A DNA stretch of 64,000 bases from Pseudactinotalea sp. HY158 (GTDB taxonomy: Bacteria > Actinomycetota > Actinomycetes > Actinomycetales > Beutenbergiaceae), in assembly GCF_009660225.1 (NCBI RefSeq), contig NZ_CP045920.1, positions 3,360,079 through 3,424,078 on the forward strand, in the 5' to 3' direction. Position numbers and translations under genes: made by a program. Positions 51,922-62,066 of this stretch are shown piece after piece (positions within the stretch are counted from its first letter, which is position 1; every line of letters begins with the position of its first letter). The notes beneath the pieces are model-generated. The model saw nothing but the letters and a program-made list of their open reading frames with translations, did no database searches and had not been told where the DNA came from.

Positions 51922-53955
51922 GTGAGTGATCCCTTTGCATGGCTGGAAGACGTCGACTCGGACGAGGCGCTCGCGTGGGTACGCGAGCGGAACGGTGAGC
52001 GGGCCGCCGAGCTCGCCGCCGGGGCGGGGTTCGCCGCGCTGCAGGAACGGATCCTCGGGATCCTCGACTCGCGGGACAAGATCCCGAGCGTGTCGAAGAT
52101 CGGCGAGCACTACTACAACTTCTGGCGCGACGAGGACCACGAACGCGGGCTGTGGCGGCGCACGAGCCCCGAGTCGTACGCGAGCGAGGATCCCGACTGG
52201 GAGGTCGTGCTCGACCTCGACGAGCTCGGCCGGGTCGAGGGCGAGAACTGGGTGTGGCACGGCGCCTCCGTCCTGCGGGGGGCGGGAGAGTACCGGCTCG
52301 CACTCGTCAGCCTCTCCCGGGGCGGCTCGGACGCCGACGTCACGCGCGAGTTCGACCTCGTGGCCAAGGACTGGGTCGAGGGCGGGTTCCACCGCCCGGA
52401 GTCGAAGGGCGGCATGGGGTGGATCGACGCGGACACCGCGTTCGTGTACACCGACACCGGCCCCGGCTCGATGACCTCCTCGGGGTATCCGCGCCTCGCA
52501 CGGCGGTGGACGCGCGGCACCGACCTCGCCGCGGCGCCGATCGTGTACGAGGGCACGCCGGAGGACATGTACGTCGCGGCCCTGCACGACTCGACCCCCG
52601 GGTTCGAGCGGGACCTCGTGGTGCGGACGATCGACTTCTACTCCTCCGAGGCGTTCCTGCTCGCGGACGGGCGGTTGACGAAGATCGACGTGCCGGACTC
52701 GGCGGAGATCGACCTGCATCGCGAGTGGCTCACGGTGGAGTTGCGGGAGGAGTGGGCCCCGGGCGGCGAGGCCGGCGCGCCGGTCCACGCGGCCGGCTCA
52801 CTGCTCGCGATCCCGCACGAGGACTTCCTCGCCGGGGCGCGGGACTTCCGCGTGATCTTCGCGCCGACTCCGGCCACCTCCCTCGTGGGGGCCGCATGGA
52901 CCCGGTCCCACCTCGTGGTCAACGTGCTCGAGGACGTGAAGACGCGGCTGCACGTGTGGACCCCGACCGGCGGCGCGTTCGTGCGGGGCGAATTCCCGGG
53001 GGTCCCCGACGTGGGGACCGTGGGGGTGCGGCCCGTGGACGAGAAGTTCAGCGACGACGTCTGGGTGGTGACGACGGACTTCCTCACCCCCACGACGCTG
53101 CAGCTGGCGACGGTCGGCGGGGCGCCGAGCCCGCTCAAGTCCCAGCCGCGCTTCTTCGACGCCTCGGACCTCGTGACCACGCAGCGGTTCACTCGCTCGG
53201 CCGACGGTACCCGGGTGCCCTATTTCCTCATCCACCGCCGCGAGGTGCCGCTCGACGGGTCGACTCCCACGCTGCTCTACGGGTACGGGGGCTTCGAGAT
53301 CTCGTTGACTCCGTCCTACTCGGGGGTACTCGGGGCCGCGTGGCTCGAACGGGGCGGGGCCTACGCGCTCGCGAACATCCGCGGCGGCGGGGAGTACGGC
53401 CCCACGTGGCACCAGGGCGCACTCCGGGAGAACCGGCACCGCGCCTACGAGGACTTCGCCGCGGTCGCCCGGGATCTCGTGGCCTCGGGGCTCACGTCGC
53501 GGGAGCACCTGGGGATCCAGGGCGGGTCGAACGGCGGCCTGCTCACGGGGAACATGCTCACCGGGTACCCGGAGCTGTTCGGTGCCGTGGTGATCCAGGT
53601 GCCGCTGCTCGACATGAAGCGCTACTCGCACCTGCTCGCGGGGGCGTCGTGGATCGCCGAGTACGGCGACCCCGATACCGACGACTGGGAGTTCATGGAG
53701 TCGTTCTCGCCGTATCACCAGATCGATCCCGAGCGCGCGTATCCGCCCGTGCTGCTCACCACCTCGACCCGCGACGACCGGGTGCATCCGGCGCATGCCC
53801 GCAAGTTCGCGGCGGCCCTGGCGGCGGCCGGGCAGGACGTGACCTACTTCGAGAACGTCGAGGGCGGTCACGGGGGCGCCGCCACGAACGCGCAGGCGGC
53901 GCACATGGCGGCCCTCGCCTACGAGTTCCTCGCGACCCGACTCGGGCCGGCCTGA
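51922..53955 (+). CDS. prolyl oligopeptidase family (S9A) serine peptidase
   Basis: A 677-residue cytosolic peptidase, with no signal peptide, cleaving short peptides, classically after proline. A seven-bladed propeller (about 70-390) covers the alpha/beta-hydrolase domain (about 405-677). The catalytic Ser536 lies in QGGSNGGLL, the Asp in TRDDRVHP and the His in EGGHGG. NIRGGGEYGPTWH is the oxyanion-side loop. GTG 51922 begins the conserved VSDPFAWLED. It converges on GH20 across a strong terminator hairpin. Confidence 0.93.
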   Translation: MSDPFAWLEDVDSDEALAWVRERNGERAAELAAGAGFAALQERILGILDSRDKIPSVSKIGEHYYNFWRDEDHERGLWRRTSPESYASEDPDWEVVLDLDELGRVEGENWVWHGASVLRGAGEYRLALVSLSRGGSDADVTREFDLVAKDWVEGGFHRPESKGGMGWIDADTAFVYTDTGPGSMTSSGYPRLARRWTRGTDLAAAPIVYEGTPEDMYVAALHDSTPGFERDLVVRTIDFYSSEAFLLADGRLTKIDVPDSAEIDLHREWLTVELREEWAPGGEAGAPVHAAGSLLAIPHEDFLAGARDFRVIFAPTPATSLVGAAWTRSHLVVNVLEDVKTRLHVWTPTGGAFVRGEFPGVPDVGTVGVRPVDEKFSDDVWVVTTDFLTPTTLQLATVGGAPSPLKSQPRFFDASDLVTTQRFTRSADGTRVPYFLIHRREVPLDGSTPTLLYGYGGFEISLTPSYSGVLGAAWLERGGAYALANIRGGGEYGPTWHQGALRENRHRAYEDFAAVARDLVASGLTSREHLGIQGGSNGGLLTGNMLTGYPELFGAVVIQVPLLDMKRYSHLLAGASWIAEYGDPDTDDWEFMESFSPYHQIDPERAYPPVLLTTSTRDDRVHPAHARKFAAALAAAGQDVTYFENVEGGHGGAATNAQAAHMAALAYEFLATRLGPA

Positions 53956-53999
53956 TCGACGCGTCTGCGGGGCACGATCCGTCGGCACCTCGCCGCTGC

Positions 54000-54064
54000 T
54001 GATCACCGAGCGGGGAGGATCCACCACCCGCGCGGTGGCGAATCCTCCCGACTGCGGGTGATCA
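54000..54064. terminator. bidirectional terminator between the S9 peptidase and GH20 genes
   Basis: The inner stem GGGAGGAT (54013-54020) pairs with ATCCTCCC (54042-54049), enclosing CCACC/GGTGG. An outer stem TGATCACC pairs with GGTGATCA (ending 54064, which includes the GH20 stop). Suited to both converging genes. Confidence 0.8.
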
Positions 54065-57000
54065 GGAGCGGTGGGCCGCGCGACGACGCAGCGTGAACAC
54101 GGCTCCGGCGATGAGCAGGAGGGCCGCGAGCGCGATGCCCGTCGGTTGCACTCCCGTGTCGGGCATGGCTCCCGGCGCCGGGTCGGCCCCGTCGTCCACG
54201 CCCTCGTCCGCGCCGTCGTCCGCGCCGTCGTCCGCGCCCTCGGCCGCATCGGATCCGGCGTCCGCGCTCGTGGCCGCGGCTCCCGCCTCGGTGCCGCCGG
54301 ACTCGGGATCGGCGCCCGTCTCGGTGCCCGCAGCGTCTGTGCCGCCCGAATCCACGCCACCCGAATCCGCGCCGGCACCCGCGTCCGAGCTGCCCGCGTC
54401 CGAGCTGCCGCCGGCCTCCGAGCCACCCGTGCCCGCATCGCCGTCGGAGCCGGTGTCGGTGTCGGTGCCACCAGCATCCGCGTCTCCGCCGGACCCGGAA
54501 CCACTGGAATCCGCGCCGGCACCCGCGTCCGAGCTGCCGCCGGCCTCCGAGCCACCCGTGCCCGCGTCGCCGTCGGCGCCGGTATCAGTGTCGCCGTCGG
54601 AGCCGTCGGAGCCGGCATCCGCGTCGCCGCCGTCCTCGGCGGCCACCTCGATGGTCACGGCGCCCGCGACCTCCCCGACCGGCACGGTCCCGCGCACGGC
54701 GAGCTCATAGGTCCCGGCCTCGGCGAACTCCGGAAGCTGCGCGTACACCTCGATGAGCGAATTCATCACGCGGCCGGTCGTGCGACCCTCGTCGGTGTAG
54801 TGGAATCCCCGCTCCATCGCGAGCCGCACGGGAACGTCGACGTCCGCGAGGGTCGCGGTGACGGTCGCGTCCGCCACCTCCGCGGTTCCGGGGGCGGCGA
54901 CGTAGCCGACGAGTACCTCGCCGCCGGCCTGAGACACGTCCGCGACGGGCGCGGGGGCGAAGCTCGAGTACCAGTCGGTGACCTCGGGCACGAGTTGGAA
55001 CGTCGCGTCCTGGGTCAGCAGCGACACGCCCGCGGCCGGGACGCGACCGGTGAAGTCGGCGAAGCTGCGCCGGGCCTGCGGCGTCCAGCCGACCTCCGCG
55101 TGGGCGAGGAGCCGGGGGAACACGAGGAACTGCAGGTCGTGCAGGGTGCGCAGGTGCTCGGACCACATCGGCCCTTCGACCCCGAGCACCCCGGCCTCGT
55201 CGACCCCGGCCATCGAGGTCGGGTTCCAGTTGTAGAAGTCGTCGATCCCGCACGCGGTGCCGCCGCAGGCCCAGCTCGGCCCACTCAGGTCGGTCGTGGG
55301 GATCTGCGGGTAGTAGGCGTTGCCCACTTGGGACAGGAGGATCTTGCCGCCGCGATTCTCGACGAGATCCCGGGTGCCCTGGCTGATCCCGCCGTTCCAC
55401 TGCTGCACCACCGTGCCGTCGGGTAGTGCATCGGGTGTCGAGGTCGCCTCGTTCCACACGATCGGAAGCCGACCGGTCTCCGTGACGATCTCGGTGACCC
55501 GCTCCATGTAGTGCGCGTAGTCGTCCCCGGTCGTCGTGGCCGACTCGTCCCCGCCGATGTGCAGGTACGGCGATGCCGGAGCGAGCGCCGCACCGGCGCC
55601 CTCGGCCGCGGCGACCCCGGCGATCGTGTCGTCGACGAGCTGGGAGAGCACGTGCGTCAGGAACGTGTAGGTGGCCTCCGAGCGGGGGTCGAGCGTGGTC
55701 TGCGCGAAGGTCGACTCGTCGAAGGCGTCGACCCGGGTGTTCCCGGCGGCGGGCTTGGGGAAGGCCCCCGCGGTGTTGAGTTCGTCGATCGCGTGGAGCA
55801 TCGAGTTCGCGTGGCCGGGCCCGTCGATCTCGGGCACGACCATGACGCCGCGCTCGGCCGCATAGGCGACGAGTCCGCTGAACTCCGCGCGGGTGTAGAA
55901 GCCGGTCCGGCCCGCCGCGGGCGCGTAGTTCGACTTGCCGGCCATGTAGGCGGTCGCACCCGAGCGCTCGGTCAACTCGGTGTAGTCGATCGTGTCGGCG
56001 TCGGCGCGGCCCTCGTTGTCGACCGCGATCCGCCAGCCCTGATCGTCGGAGAGGTGGACGTGGAGCACGTTGAGCTTGAACTGGGAGATGAGGTCGATCA
56101 GCTCCTCGACCTCCTCGACCGGCCAGAACGAGCGCGCGGGGTCGAGCATGAATCCGCGCCAGGCGTACCGCGGAGCGTCCTCGATGTGGACCGCCTCGAG
56201 CGTCGGCGCCACGTCGAGGGCGACGGGGGCCTGGGCCCACGGTCCGAGGAGCTGCACGAGCGTGCGCACGGCCCAGAGGGCGGCTCGGGGGCTGTGCGCG
56301 ACGATCCGCACGCCGTTCTCGTCGACGTCGAGGGTGTACGCCTCCTCGTCCCGCCCCGCTCCCACGCTCAGCGATTCGTCGATGGCCAGGGAGACGGCGC
56401 AGTCCTGCCCGGTCGGCAGGGTGAGCCCGGTCGAGGTGCCGATGGCCTCCCGGAGCCGGTCCGCGACCGCCTCGAGGGAGGCGTCGGAGAGGGAGAGGCA
56501 CGAGTCCGCCGCGAGGGTGAAGCCGGCGCCGCCGGTCGCCGTGGCCTCGAGCGGCAGCGGCACGAGGGAGGCGTCGAGCGGCACCGCATCGACCGGGGGC
56601 TGCCCGATCGGCGTCCCGAGCACCTCGATCTCCCAGATCGCGAGCGCCCACTGCTGGCTCTTGCCCGAGATCTGCAGGCGCAGGTGGCTCCCGGTCGCGG
56701 GCTCGTCGAGCTCGGTCACCACGATGCCGTCGCGCACACCCGTGATCCCGGTCGCGATCTCCTCCCAGCGGACCCCGTCCTCGGAGATCGAGAGCGCATA
56801 GGGGTCGCCGAAGGTGTTTCCCCAGTCGACCGCGACCTCGGAGACCGCGGACTCCTGGGCGAAGTGGATGTCGATCCACGCGTCGTCGGAGTTGTTCGCG
56901 CTCCATCGGGACGAGTCGGGCGCATTGTGCACGGTGGGATCGGAGCGGTTCTCCGCGGGCCCGTGGTCACCGTCGATGGTCAGCCGGGGCCCCCACCGGT

Positions 57001-57181
57001 CACCGACCTCCTGGCCGGAGGCGGTGACGGTCGAGGCGAGGGACAGGTTCTCGGGATCGCCGGTGTCGGCCGCCGCCGGGATGACCATCGCTCCCGCGAG
57101 GGCGAGGCTCGCAGTGGCCGCGAGCACCACGGTCGAGGCGCGGCCATGAGCGATCTCCGCGCGAAGTGTCTGGTTCGTCAT
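54062..57181 (-). CDS. cell-wall-anchored GH20 beta-N-acetylhexosaminidase
   Basis: A 1039-residue exo-hexosaminidase removing terminal GlcNAc or GalNAc. In order: signal peptide (about 1-39); an F5/8 type C-like carbohydrate-binding domain (about 45-185); GH20 N-terminal domain (about 195-335); GH20 catalytic barrel (about 340-690) with HLSDDQGWR and the Asp-Glu pair in HIGGDES near 541; a linker domain; a Gly/Ser/Asp/Ala-rich stalk (about 855-1005); and the sorting motif MPDTG (54152-54166) with helix and basic tail. ATG 57181 follows GGAG. Met replaces the usual Leu in the sorting motif. Confidence 0.93.
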   Translation of the reverse strand: MTNQTLRAEIAHGRASTVVLAATASLALAGAMVIPAAADTGDPENLSLASTVTASGQEVGDRWGPRLTIDGDHGPAENRSDPTVHNAPDSSRWSANNSDDAWIDIHFAQESAVSEVAVDWGNTFGDPYALSISEDGVRWEEIATGITGVRDGIVVTELDEPATGSHLRLQISGKSQQWALAIWEIEVLGTPIGQPPVDAVPLDASLVPLPLEATATGGAGFTLAADSCLSLSDASLEAVADRLREAIGTSTGLTLPTGQDCAVSLAIDESLSVGAGRDEEAYTLDVDENGVRIVAHSPRAALWAVRTLVQLLGPWAQAPVALDVAPTLEAVHIEDAPRYAWRGFMLDPARSFWPVEEVEELIDLISQFKLNVLHVHLSDDQGWRIAVDNEGRADADTIDYTELTERSGATAYMAGKSNYAPAAGRTGFYTRAEFSGLVAYAAERGVMVVPEIDGPGHANSMLHAIDELNTAGAFPKPAAGNTRVDAFDESTFAQTTLDPRSEATYTFLTHVLSQLVDDTIAGVAAAEGAGAALAPASPYLHIGGDESATTTGDDYAHYMERVTEIVTETGRLPIVWNEATSTPDALPDGTVVQQWNGGISQGTRDLVENRGGKILLSQVGNAYYPQIPTTDLSGPSWACGGTACGIDDFYNWNPTSMAGVDEAGVLGVEGPMWSEHLRTLHDLQFLVFPRLLAHAEVGWTPQARRSFADFTGRVPAAGVSLLTQDATFQLVPEVTDWYSSFAPAPVADVSQAGGEVLVGYVAAPGTAEVADATVTATLADVDVPVRLAMERGFHYTDEGRTTGRVMNSLIEVYAQLPEFAEAGTYELAVRGTVPVGEVAGAVTIEVAAEDGGDADAGSDGSDGDTDTGADGDAGTGGSEAGGSSDAGAGADSSGSGSGGDADAGGTDTDTGSDGDAGTGGSEAGGSSDAGSSDAGAGADSGGVDSGGTDAAGTETGADPESGGTEAGAAATSADAGSDAAEGADDGADDGADEGVDDGADPAPGAMPDTGVQPTGIALAALLLIAGAVFTLRRRAAHRS

Positions 57182-57495
57182 TGAAGAACTCCGTTTCAGG
57201 CGCGCCACTACGATGCGCCGCGATCTAAAACGATCATAACTGCTCAGGAATGACCGATGCAACCTGCGCAGTCAGTCCGTGACCCACGGGCGTTCGCGAG
57301 CGTTTGCGGACTCGTCGCGGGTACGGGCGCGACCATATGCGCCGGCGCGCCGGCGCGACGGCGCAACCGTCCTACCGCCCGCCGCGAGGCCGCCCAGCGC
57401 AACGCGCGCGCGATCCGGACCGGGCGCCGTCCACGCGCACGTGCGGATCCGGGCGCGACGGCACGGGCTCGACAGCGGCGACGGCGCGGCGCTCG
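57182..57495. other. 314-nt spacer upstream of the GH20 gene
   Basis: Contains the presumed GH20 promoter (an AT-richer patch, AAAACGATCATAACT, near 57227-57241) and GC-rich sequence with many CGCGCG motifs. No gene is supported. Confidence 0.4.
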
Positions 57496-58068
57496 CTAGC
57501 GGATGGCGCGCTGCCCCGAGACGTCCCACCAGTGATGCACGAGGTCGTGCAGGGCGTACTGCAGCAGGGTGACCACGGTGAACCGGGTGCCGTCGCTGCG
57601 CAGGCCGGTGCGCTCGTACTCACTCGCCGGCACGGCGTGGATCGCGACGGCGAGGGCGTGCGCGGAGTGCTGCAGCTCCTCGGCCACGGCCCGCGGCGCG
57701 CGGCTGCCGTAGCCGCCGTCGACGGCCGCCCGGTTCTGGTCCCAGTCGGGGAACTCCGGGTCCACCCGGATGAGGATGAGGCCGAGTCGGCGGTCGAACA
57801 CCTGACACACCTCGGCGACGTGGGCCGCGTACTCGATCGGCGACCAGACCCCGGGTGCCGGGCGCCGGTGCAGATCCGCGCTCCCCGAGGTGAGCAGGCC
57901 CTCGAACGCGGCGGCGATCCGCGTGGCCGCGTCGGCCACCTGAACGGGCTCGAAGTCGGCCGACGTGAGCCCGCAGTCCGGGCAGGTCCGGCTCAGCACC
58001 CAGGTCCAGTCCTGCGTGTCGACCGGGACCTCGGGGCCCTGGGCGTGCTGGGGTGTGTCGGCGCTCAT
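57496..58068 (-). CDS. DinB-like superfamily protein
   Basis: A 190-residue four-helix protein of the DinB/YfiT metal-binding superfamily. The first helix carries a metal-ligand His (VWSPIEYAAHVAEV), and the end of the fourth has HDLVHHWWD. A CPDC pair near residue 30 is an extra feature. ATG 58068 (MSADTPQHAQ) was chosen; the frame is open 14 codons further up without a better ribosome-binding site. In actinobacteria such proteins are often thiol (mycothiol)-dependent transferases, but this one is unassigned. Separated from hspR by 63 nt on the same strand. Confidence 0.82.
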   Translation of the reverse strand: MSADTPQHAQGPEVPVDTQDWTWVLSRTCPDCGLTSADFEPVQVADAATRIAAAFEGLLTSGSADLHRRPAPGVWSPIEYAAHVAEVCQVFDRRLGLILIRVDPEFPDWDQNRAAVDGGYGSRAPRAVAEELQHSAHALAVAIHAVPASEYERTGLRSDGTRFTVVTLLQYALHDLVHHWWDVSGQRAIR

Positions 58069-58131
58069 GCCGCCCAGCGTAGAACGATCGGCGCGGCCAC
58101 GGTAGGGCACGGGCGGGGCCGCTCGGGGCGG

Positions 58132-58542
58132 TCAGCGCCCCTGACGCCACACGACGAGGGCCCGCGAGACCCCCTCGGCGCGCCGCAATCGCGTTCCGAG
58201 CGGGAGGGCCACGACGTCGCCGCTGCTGCTCGCCGCGAACACCCGCTGTGAGGTCGCCTGCCGCTCCCGCAGCCGGGCGTTCTCGAGCTCGAGTTCCTCG
58301 TTGCGGACGGCGAGCTCGAGGATGCGCTTGATGCCGGCGAGGTTGATGCCCTCCTCCTGCGAGAGCCGTTGCACCTCCCGCAGCACGTCGACGTCGCGCG
58401 GGGAGTACCGCCGCCCCCGCCCGGCGGTGCGCTGGGGCACCACCAGGCCGAGGCGGTCGTAGCTGCGCAGGGTCTGCGGGTGCATCCCGGCGAGGTCGGC
58501 CGCTATCGAGATGAGGTAGATCGGGGCGTCGTAGCGAGCCAT
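58132..58542 (-). CDS. hspR: heat-shock repressor HspR (MerR family)
   Basis: A 136-residue MerR-type autoregulator that represses the dnaK operon and clpB through HAIR boxes. PIYLISIAADLAGMHPQTLRSYDRLGLVVPQRT is the winged-helix region (split here by no gap), and RRYSPRDVDVLREVQRLSQ plus a coiled coil (about 75-105) follow. ATG 58542 lies 10 nt after the dnaJ stop. The gene order dnaK-grpE-dnaJ-hspR is the classic actinobacterial operon, and two matching operators are present in this window. Confidence 0.95.
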   Translation of the reverse strand: MARYDAPIYLISIAADLAGMHPQTLRSYDRLGLVVPQRTAGRGRRYSPRDVDVLREVQRLSQEEGINLAGIKRILELAVRNEELELENARLRERQATSQRVFAASSSGDVVALPLGTRLRRAEGVSRALVVWRQGR

Positions 58543-58552
58543 GGGACGACCC

Positions 58553-59528
58553 TCAGGCCTGCGCCGCTTCGGCCAGGCCGACCCGCGGGTCGGTGCCGTC
58601 GCCGGCGGCCTCGAAGTCCGCGAGCGCGCGCGCCGCATCCTTGCCCAGCTTCCGGGGAACGGCCACCTCGACGGTGACGATCAGGTCACCGGCGCCCTTG
58701 GCCGACTGCACACCCCGGCCCTTGACGCGCAGCCGGGTGCCCGACTGGGTCCCCGCGGGCACCTTGAGCCGGACCGGCTCGCCGCTGAAGGTCGGCACCG
58801 AGATCTTCGCCCCGTTGACCGCCTCCGGGAACGTGATCGGCACCGTCATCGTCAGGTTGCGGCCGTCGATCCCGAACACGGGGTGCGGGTCGACGGCGAC
58901 CGTGACCACGAGGTCACCGGCCGGTGCACCGCCGCTGCCCGGGCGGCCCTTACCCCGCAGACGGATCCGCTGGCCGTCGTGCACGCCCGCCGGGATCCGC
59001 ACGTTGAGGGTCCGGCCGCCGCTCATGGACAGCGCCACCTGGGCGCCCTCGACCGCCGCGCGGAAGCCGAGCGTGGTCGAGGCGGCCATGTCGGCCCCCC
59101 TGCGCCCCGAAGCCGGCGGGCGCGCCGCCGCCTCCGAAGAGGCCGCCGAGGAGGTCGTCGATCGGGACGCCGCCGCCGGTGGAGTAGCCCATGCGGCTCC
59201 CCCCGTGCGCGCCGCCCGCGAACATTCCGCCGAAGAGGTCCTCGAAGCCGCCGGCGGCCCCGCCGGGGCCGGAGGCGAACCGTGGTCCGCCCCCGGCCAT
59301 GGCGCGCAGGGAGTCGTACTGCTGGCGCTGCTCGGCATCGGAGAGGACGGCGTACGCCTCGCCGATCTCCTTGAACTTCGCCTCGGCCGCCTCGTCACCG
59401 GGGTTCTGGTCCGGATGGTACTGGCGCGCCAGCTTGCGGTACGCCTTCTTGATCGCGGCGTCGTCGGCGTCCTTGGGCACGCCCAGCGAGGCGTAGAAGT
59501 CCTTCTCGATCCAGTCCTGGCCGGTCAT
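58553..59528 (-). pseudogene. dnaJ: dnaJ co-chaperone gene with a single-base frameshift
   Basis: The J-domain ([13 protein letters not shown] motif in [10 protein letters not shown]) starts at ATG 59528. A Gly/Phe-rich region with [14 protein letters not shown] follows. The substrate-binding C-terminal domain ([11 protein letters not shown] onward) is in another frame and ends at 58553. Removing one base from the six-C run at 59095-59100 joins the two parts seamlessly into about 324 residues. There are no zinc-finger cysteines, so this is a type II (CbpA-like) J-protein. Because the gene sits intact in an operon with dnaK and grpE, a sequencing error in the homopolymer is as likely as a real mutation. 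Confidence 0.85.
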
Positions 59529-59553
59529 GCCCCACCTCCTGCTCGCATCACGT

Positions 59554-60159
59554 TCACTCCGGTCCGGCGACCCCGACCCGCGCGGGCCGGACGACCCGGT
59601 CGCCCACGCGGTAGCCGGGCTGCATCACGACGTCGATGACGTCGGTGGCGACGTCCTCGCTCGCGCGGTGCATGAGCGCCTCGTGCACGGTCGGGTCGAA
59701 CTCCTCGCCGACCTGCCCGAACCGTTCGACGCGGTAGCGCTGACTCAAGGTGGTCTCGAGCTTCTCCGCGATCGACGCGAACGGGCCGTGCAGCTCGTCG
59801 TGCCGGCGTGCGAGCTCGATGTCGTCGAGCACCGGGATGAGCGCCTCGACGGCGTCCGCCTGCCCGCGCCCGAAGGCGTCGGCGGCGTCGGCCTTCGACC
59901 GCTGCACGTAGGTGTTGAATCGCTGGTCGAGGTTGTACAGGTCGGCCTTCGCCCGCGCCAGGTCGTCGGCGAGGTCGAGCGCCTCGGCCCGCACGGTGGC
60001 CAGCTCCTCGGACTCGGGTGCGGCATCCTCCGCGCCGGCGGCCCCGGGGGCGGTGGCGCCGCCGGCTGCGGCGGCGCCACCCTCCCGAAGTTCGCCGGTC
60101 ACGGGGTCCAGCTTCCGCTTGTCACGGATGACCGGCTCCTCCTGATCGGCTGGGGTCAC
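59554..60159 (-). CDS. grpE: nucleotide exchange factor GrpE
   Basis: A 201-residue DnaK nucleotide-exchange factor. A charged, disordered N-terminus (1-50) leads to a long coiled coil (about 50-100, [25 protein letters not shown]), then a four-helix bundle and the beta-wing with [13 protein letters not shown] and [20 protein letters not shown] 60159 overlaps the dnaK stop by 4 nt, so translation is coupled to dnaK. Confidence 0.96.
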   Translation of the reverse strand: MTPADQEEPVIRDKRKLDPVTGELREGGAAAAGGATAPGAAGAEDAAPESEELATVRAEALDLADDLARAKADLYNLDQRFNTYVQRSKADAADAFGRGQADAVEALIPVLDDIELARRHDELHGPFASIAEKLETTLSQRYRVERFGQVGEEFDPTVHEALMHRASEDVATDVIDVVMQPGYRVGDRVVRPARVGVAGPE

Positions 60160-62033
60160 TTCTTCTCCTCGTCCTCATCCACGATCTCGGCGTCGACGAC
60201 GTCGTCATCGTTGCTGCCACCGGCGGGGGCCTCCCCCGTCGCGCCCTCGGCTCCCGCCGCACCGTCCGCGCCCTCGGCCTGACCGGCGGCGTAGAGCGCC
60301 TCACCGATCTTCTGGGACTCGGTGGTCAGCTCGCTCTGGGCGGTCTTGACCGCCTCGAGGTCCTCGCCCTTGAGCGCTTCCTGCAGCTTGGTGACGGACT
60401 CGCGAACGCTCGCTGCGACGTCCTCAGGCAGCTTGTCGGCGTTGTCGGTGAGCAGCTGCTCGGTCGAGTAGACCTGCTGCTCGGCCGTGTTGCGCACGTC
60501 GGCCTCCTCGCGGCGCTTGGCGTCCTCGGCGGCGTGGGCCTCGGCCTCGGCGACCATGCGGTCGATCTCCTCCTTGGGCAGGGCCGAGCCACCGGTGATG
60601 GTCATCGACTGCTCCTGACCGGTGCCGCGGTCCTTCGCCGACACGTGCACGATGCCGTTCGCGTCGATGTCGAAGGCCACCTCGATCTGCGGCATGCCGC
60701 GGCGGGCCGGGGCGATGCCGGTGAGCTCGAAGGTGCCGAGCGGCTTGTTGTCGCGGGCGAACTCGCGCTCACCCTGGAACACCTGGATGAGCACCGAGGG
60801 CTGGTTGTCCTCGGCGGTGGAGAACACCTCGGAGCGCTTGGTCGGGATGGCCGTGTTGCGCTCGATCAGCTTGGTCATGACGCCGCCCTTGGTCTCGATC
60901 CCGAGGGAGAGGGGGGTGACGTCGATGAGCAGCACGTCCTTGCGCTCGCCCTTGATGACCCCGGCCTGGAGGGCCGCACCGACCGCGACGACCTCATCCG
61001 GGTTGACGCCCTTGTTGGGGTCCTGGCCACCGGTGAGCTCCTTGACGACCTCGGTCACGGCGGGCATGCGGGTGGAGCCGCCCACGAGGACCACGTGGTC
61101 GATGTCGCTCAGCGCGATGCCGGCGTCCTTGATCACGTTGTGGAACGGGGTCTTCGTGCGCTCGAGCAGGTCCTTGGTCATGTCCTGAAACTGCGCGCGG
61201 GTGAGGCGCTCGTCCAGGTGGATCGGGCCGTTCTCGCCCATGGAGAGGTACTGCAGCGAGATCGTGGTCGACGTGGCCGAGGAGAGTTCCTTCTTCGCGG
61301 TCTCGGCGGCCTCGCGCAGGCGCTGGAGGGCGATCTTGTCCTTGCTCAGGTCGACCCCGGTGCCGTTCTTGACCTGGGTCACGAGCCAGTCGACGACGCG
61401 CTGATCCCAGTCGTCGCCGCCGAGGCGGTTGTCGCCGTTGGTGGCGCGGACCTGGATCGTGGAGAAGTCGTCCTCGTCCTTGCCCACCTCGAGCAGCGAG
61501 ACGTCGAACGTGCCGCCGCCGAGGTCGAATACGAGGATGAGTTCGTCCTCCTTGCCCTTCTCGAGGCCGTAGGCCAGGGCCGCCGCGGTGGGCTCGTTCA
61601 CGATGCGCAGCACGTTGAGGCCGGCGATCTGCCCGGCGTCCTTGGTCGCCTGCCGCTCGGCGTCGTTGAAGTAGGCCGGCACGGTGATGACCGCGTCGGT
61701 CACCGGCTCGCCGAGGTAGGACTCGGCGTCCTTCTTGAGCTTGCCGAGCACGCGCGCCGAGATCTCCTGCGCGGTGTAGGTCTTGTCGTCGATGTCGACG
61801 CTCCAGTCGGTGCCCATGTGGCGCTTGACCGAGGAGATGGTGCGGTCGACGTTCGTGACCGCCTGGCGCTTGGCCACCTCGCCGGTGAGCACCTCGCCGG
61901 CCTTGCTGAATGCGACAACCGACGGCGTCGTTCGGGCGCCCTCGGCATTCGCGATGACGGTGGGTTCGCCACCTTCGAGAACGGCGACCACGGAGTTGGT
62001 GGTGCCGAGGTCGATTCCGACCGCTCGTGCCAT
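60156..62033 (-). CDS. dnaK: molecular chaperone DnaK (Hsp70)
   Basis: A 625-residue ATP-driven chaperone. [13 protein letters not shown] starts the nucleotide-binding domain; further landmarks are [30 protein letters not shown], the linker to the substrate domain with [14 protein letters not shown], and an acidic C-terminal tail ending EDEEKK. First gene of the dnaK-grpE-dnaJ-hspR operon, repressed by HspR: a HAIR box and promoter-like hexamers lie upstream. Confidence 0.99.
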   Translation of the reverse strand: MARAVGIDLGTTNSVVAVLEGGEPTVIANAEGARTTPSVVAFSKAGEVLTGEVAKRQAVTNVDRTISSVKRHMGTDWSVDIDDKTYTAQEISARVLGKLKKDAESYLGEPVTDAVITVPAYFNDAERQATKDAGQIAGLNVLRIVNEPTAAALAYGLEKGKEDELILVFDLGGGTFDVSLLEVGKDEDDFSTIQVRATNGDNRLGGDDWDQRVVDWLVTQVKNGTGVDLSKDKIALQRLREAAETAKKELSSATSTTISLQYLSMGENGPIHLDERLTRAQFQDMTKDLLERTKTPFHNVIKDAGIALSDIDHVVLVGGSTRMPAVTEVVKELTGGQDPNKGVNPDEVVAVGAALQAGVIKGERKDVLLIDVTPLSLGIETKGGVMTKLIERNTAIPTKRSEVFSTAEDNQPSVLIQVFQGEREFARDNKPLGTFELTGIAPARRGMPQIEVAFDIDANGIVHVSAKDRGTGQEQSMTITGGSALPKEEIDRMVAEAEAHAAEDAKRREEADVRNTAEQQVYSTEQLLTDNADKLPEDVAASVRESVTKLQEALKGEDLEAVKTAQSELTTESQKIGEALYAAGQAEGADGAAGAEGATGEAPAGGSNDDDVVDAEIVDEDEEKK

Positions 62034-62066
62034 GTTGCGTACTCCTTGTTGCTTGACTGTCGGGGG

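Noticed and set aside
58132-58638. A longer HspR starting inside dnaJ
   Set aside because: The extra N-terminus is a frame-shifted reading of the dnaJ 3' end; HspR homologues begin at MARYDAPIYLIS.
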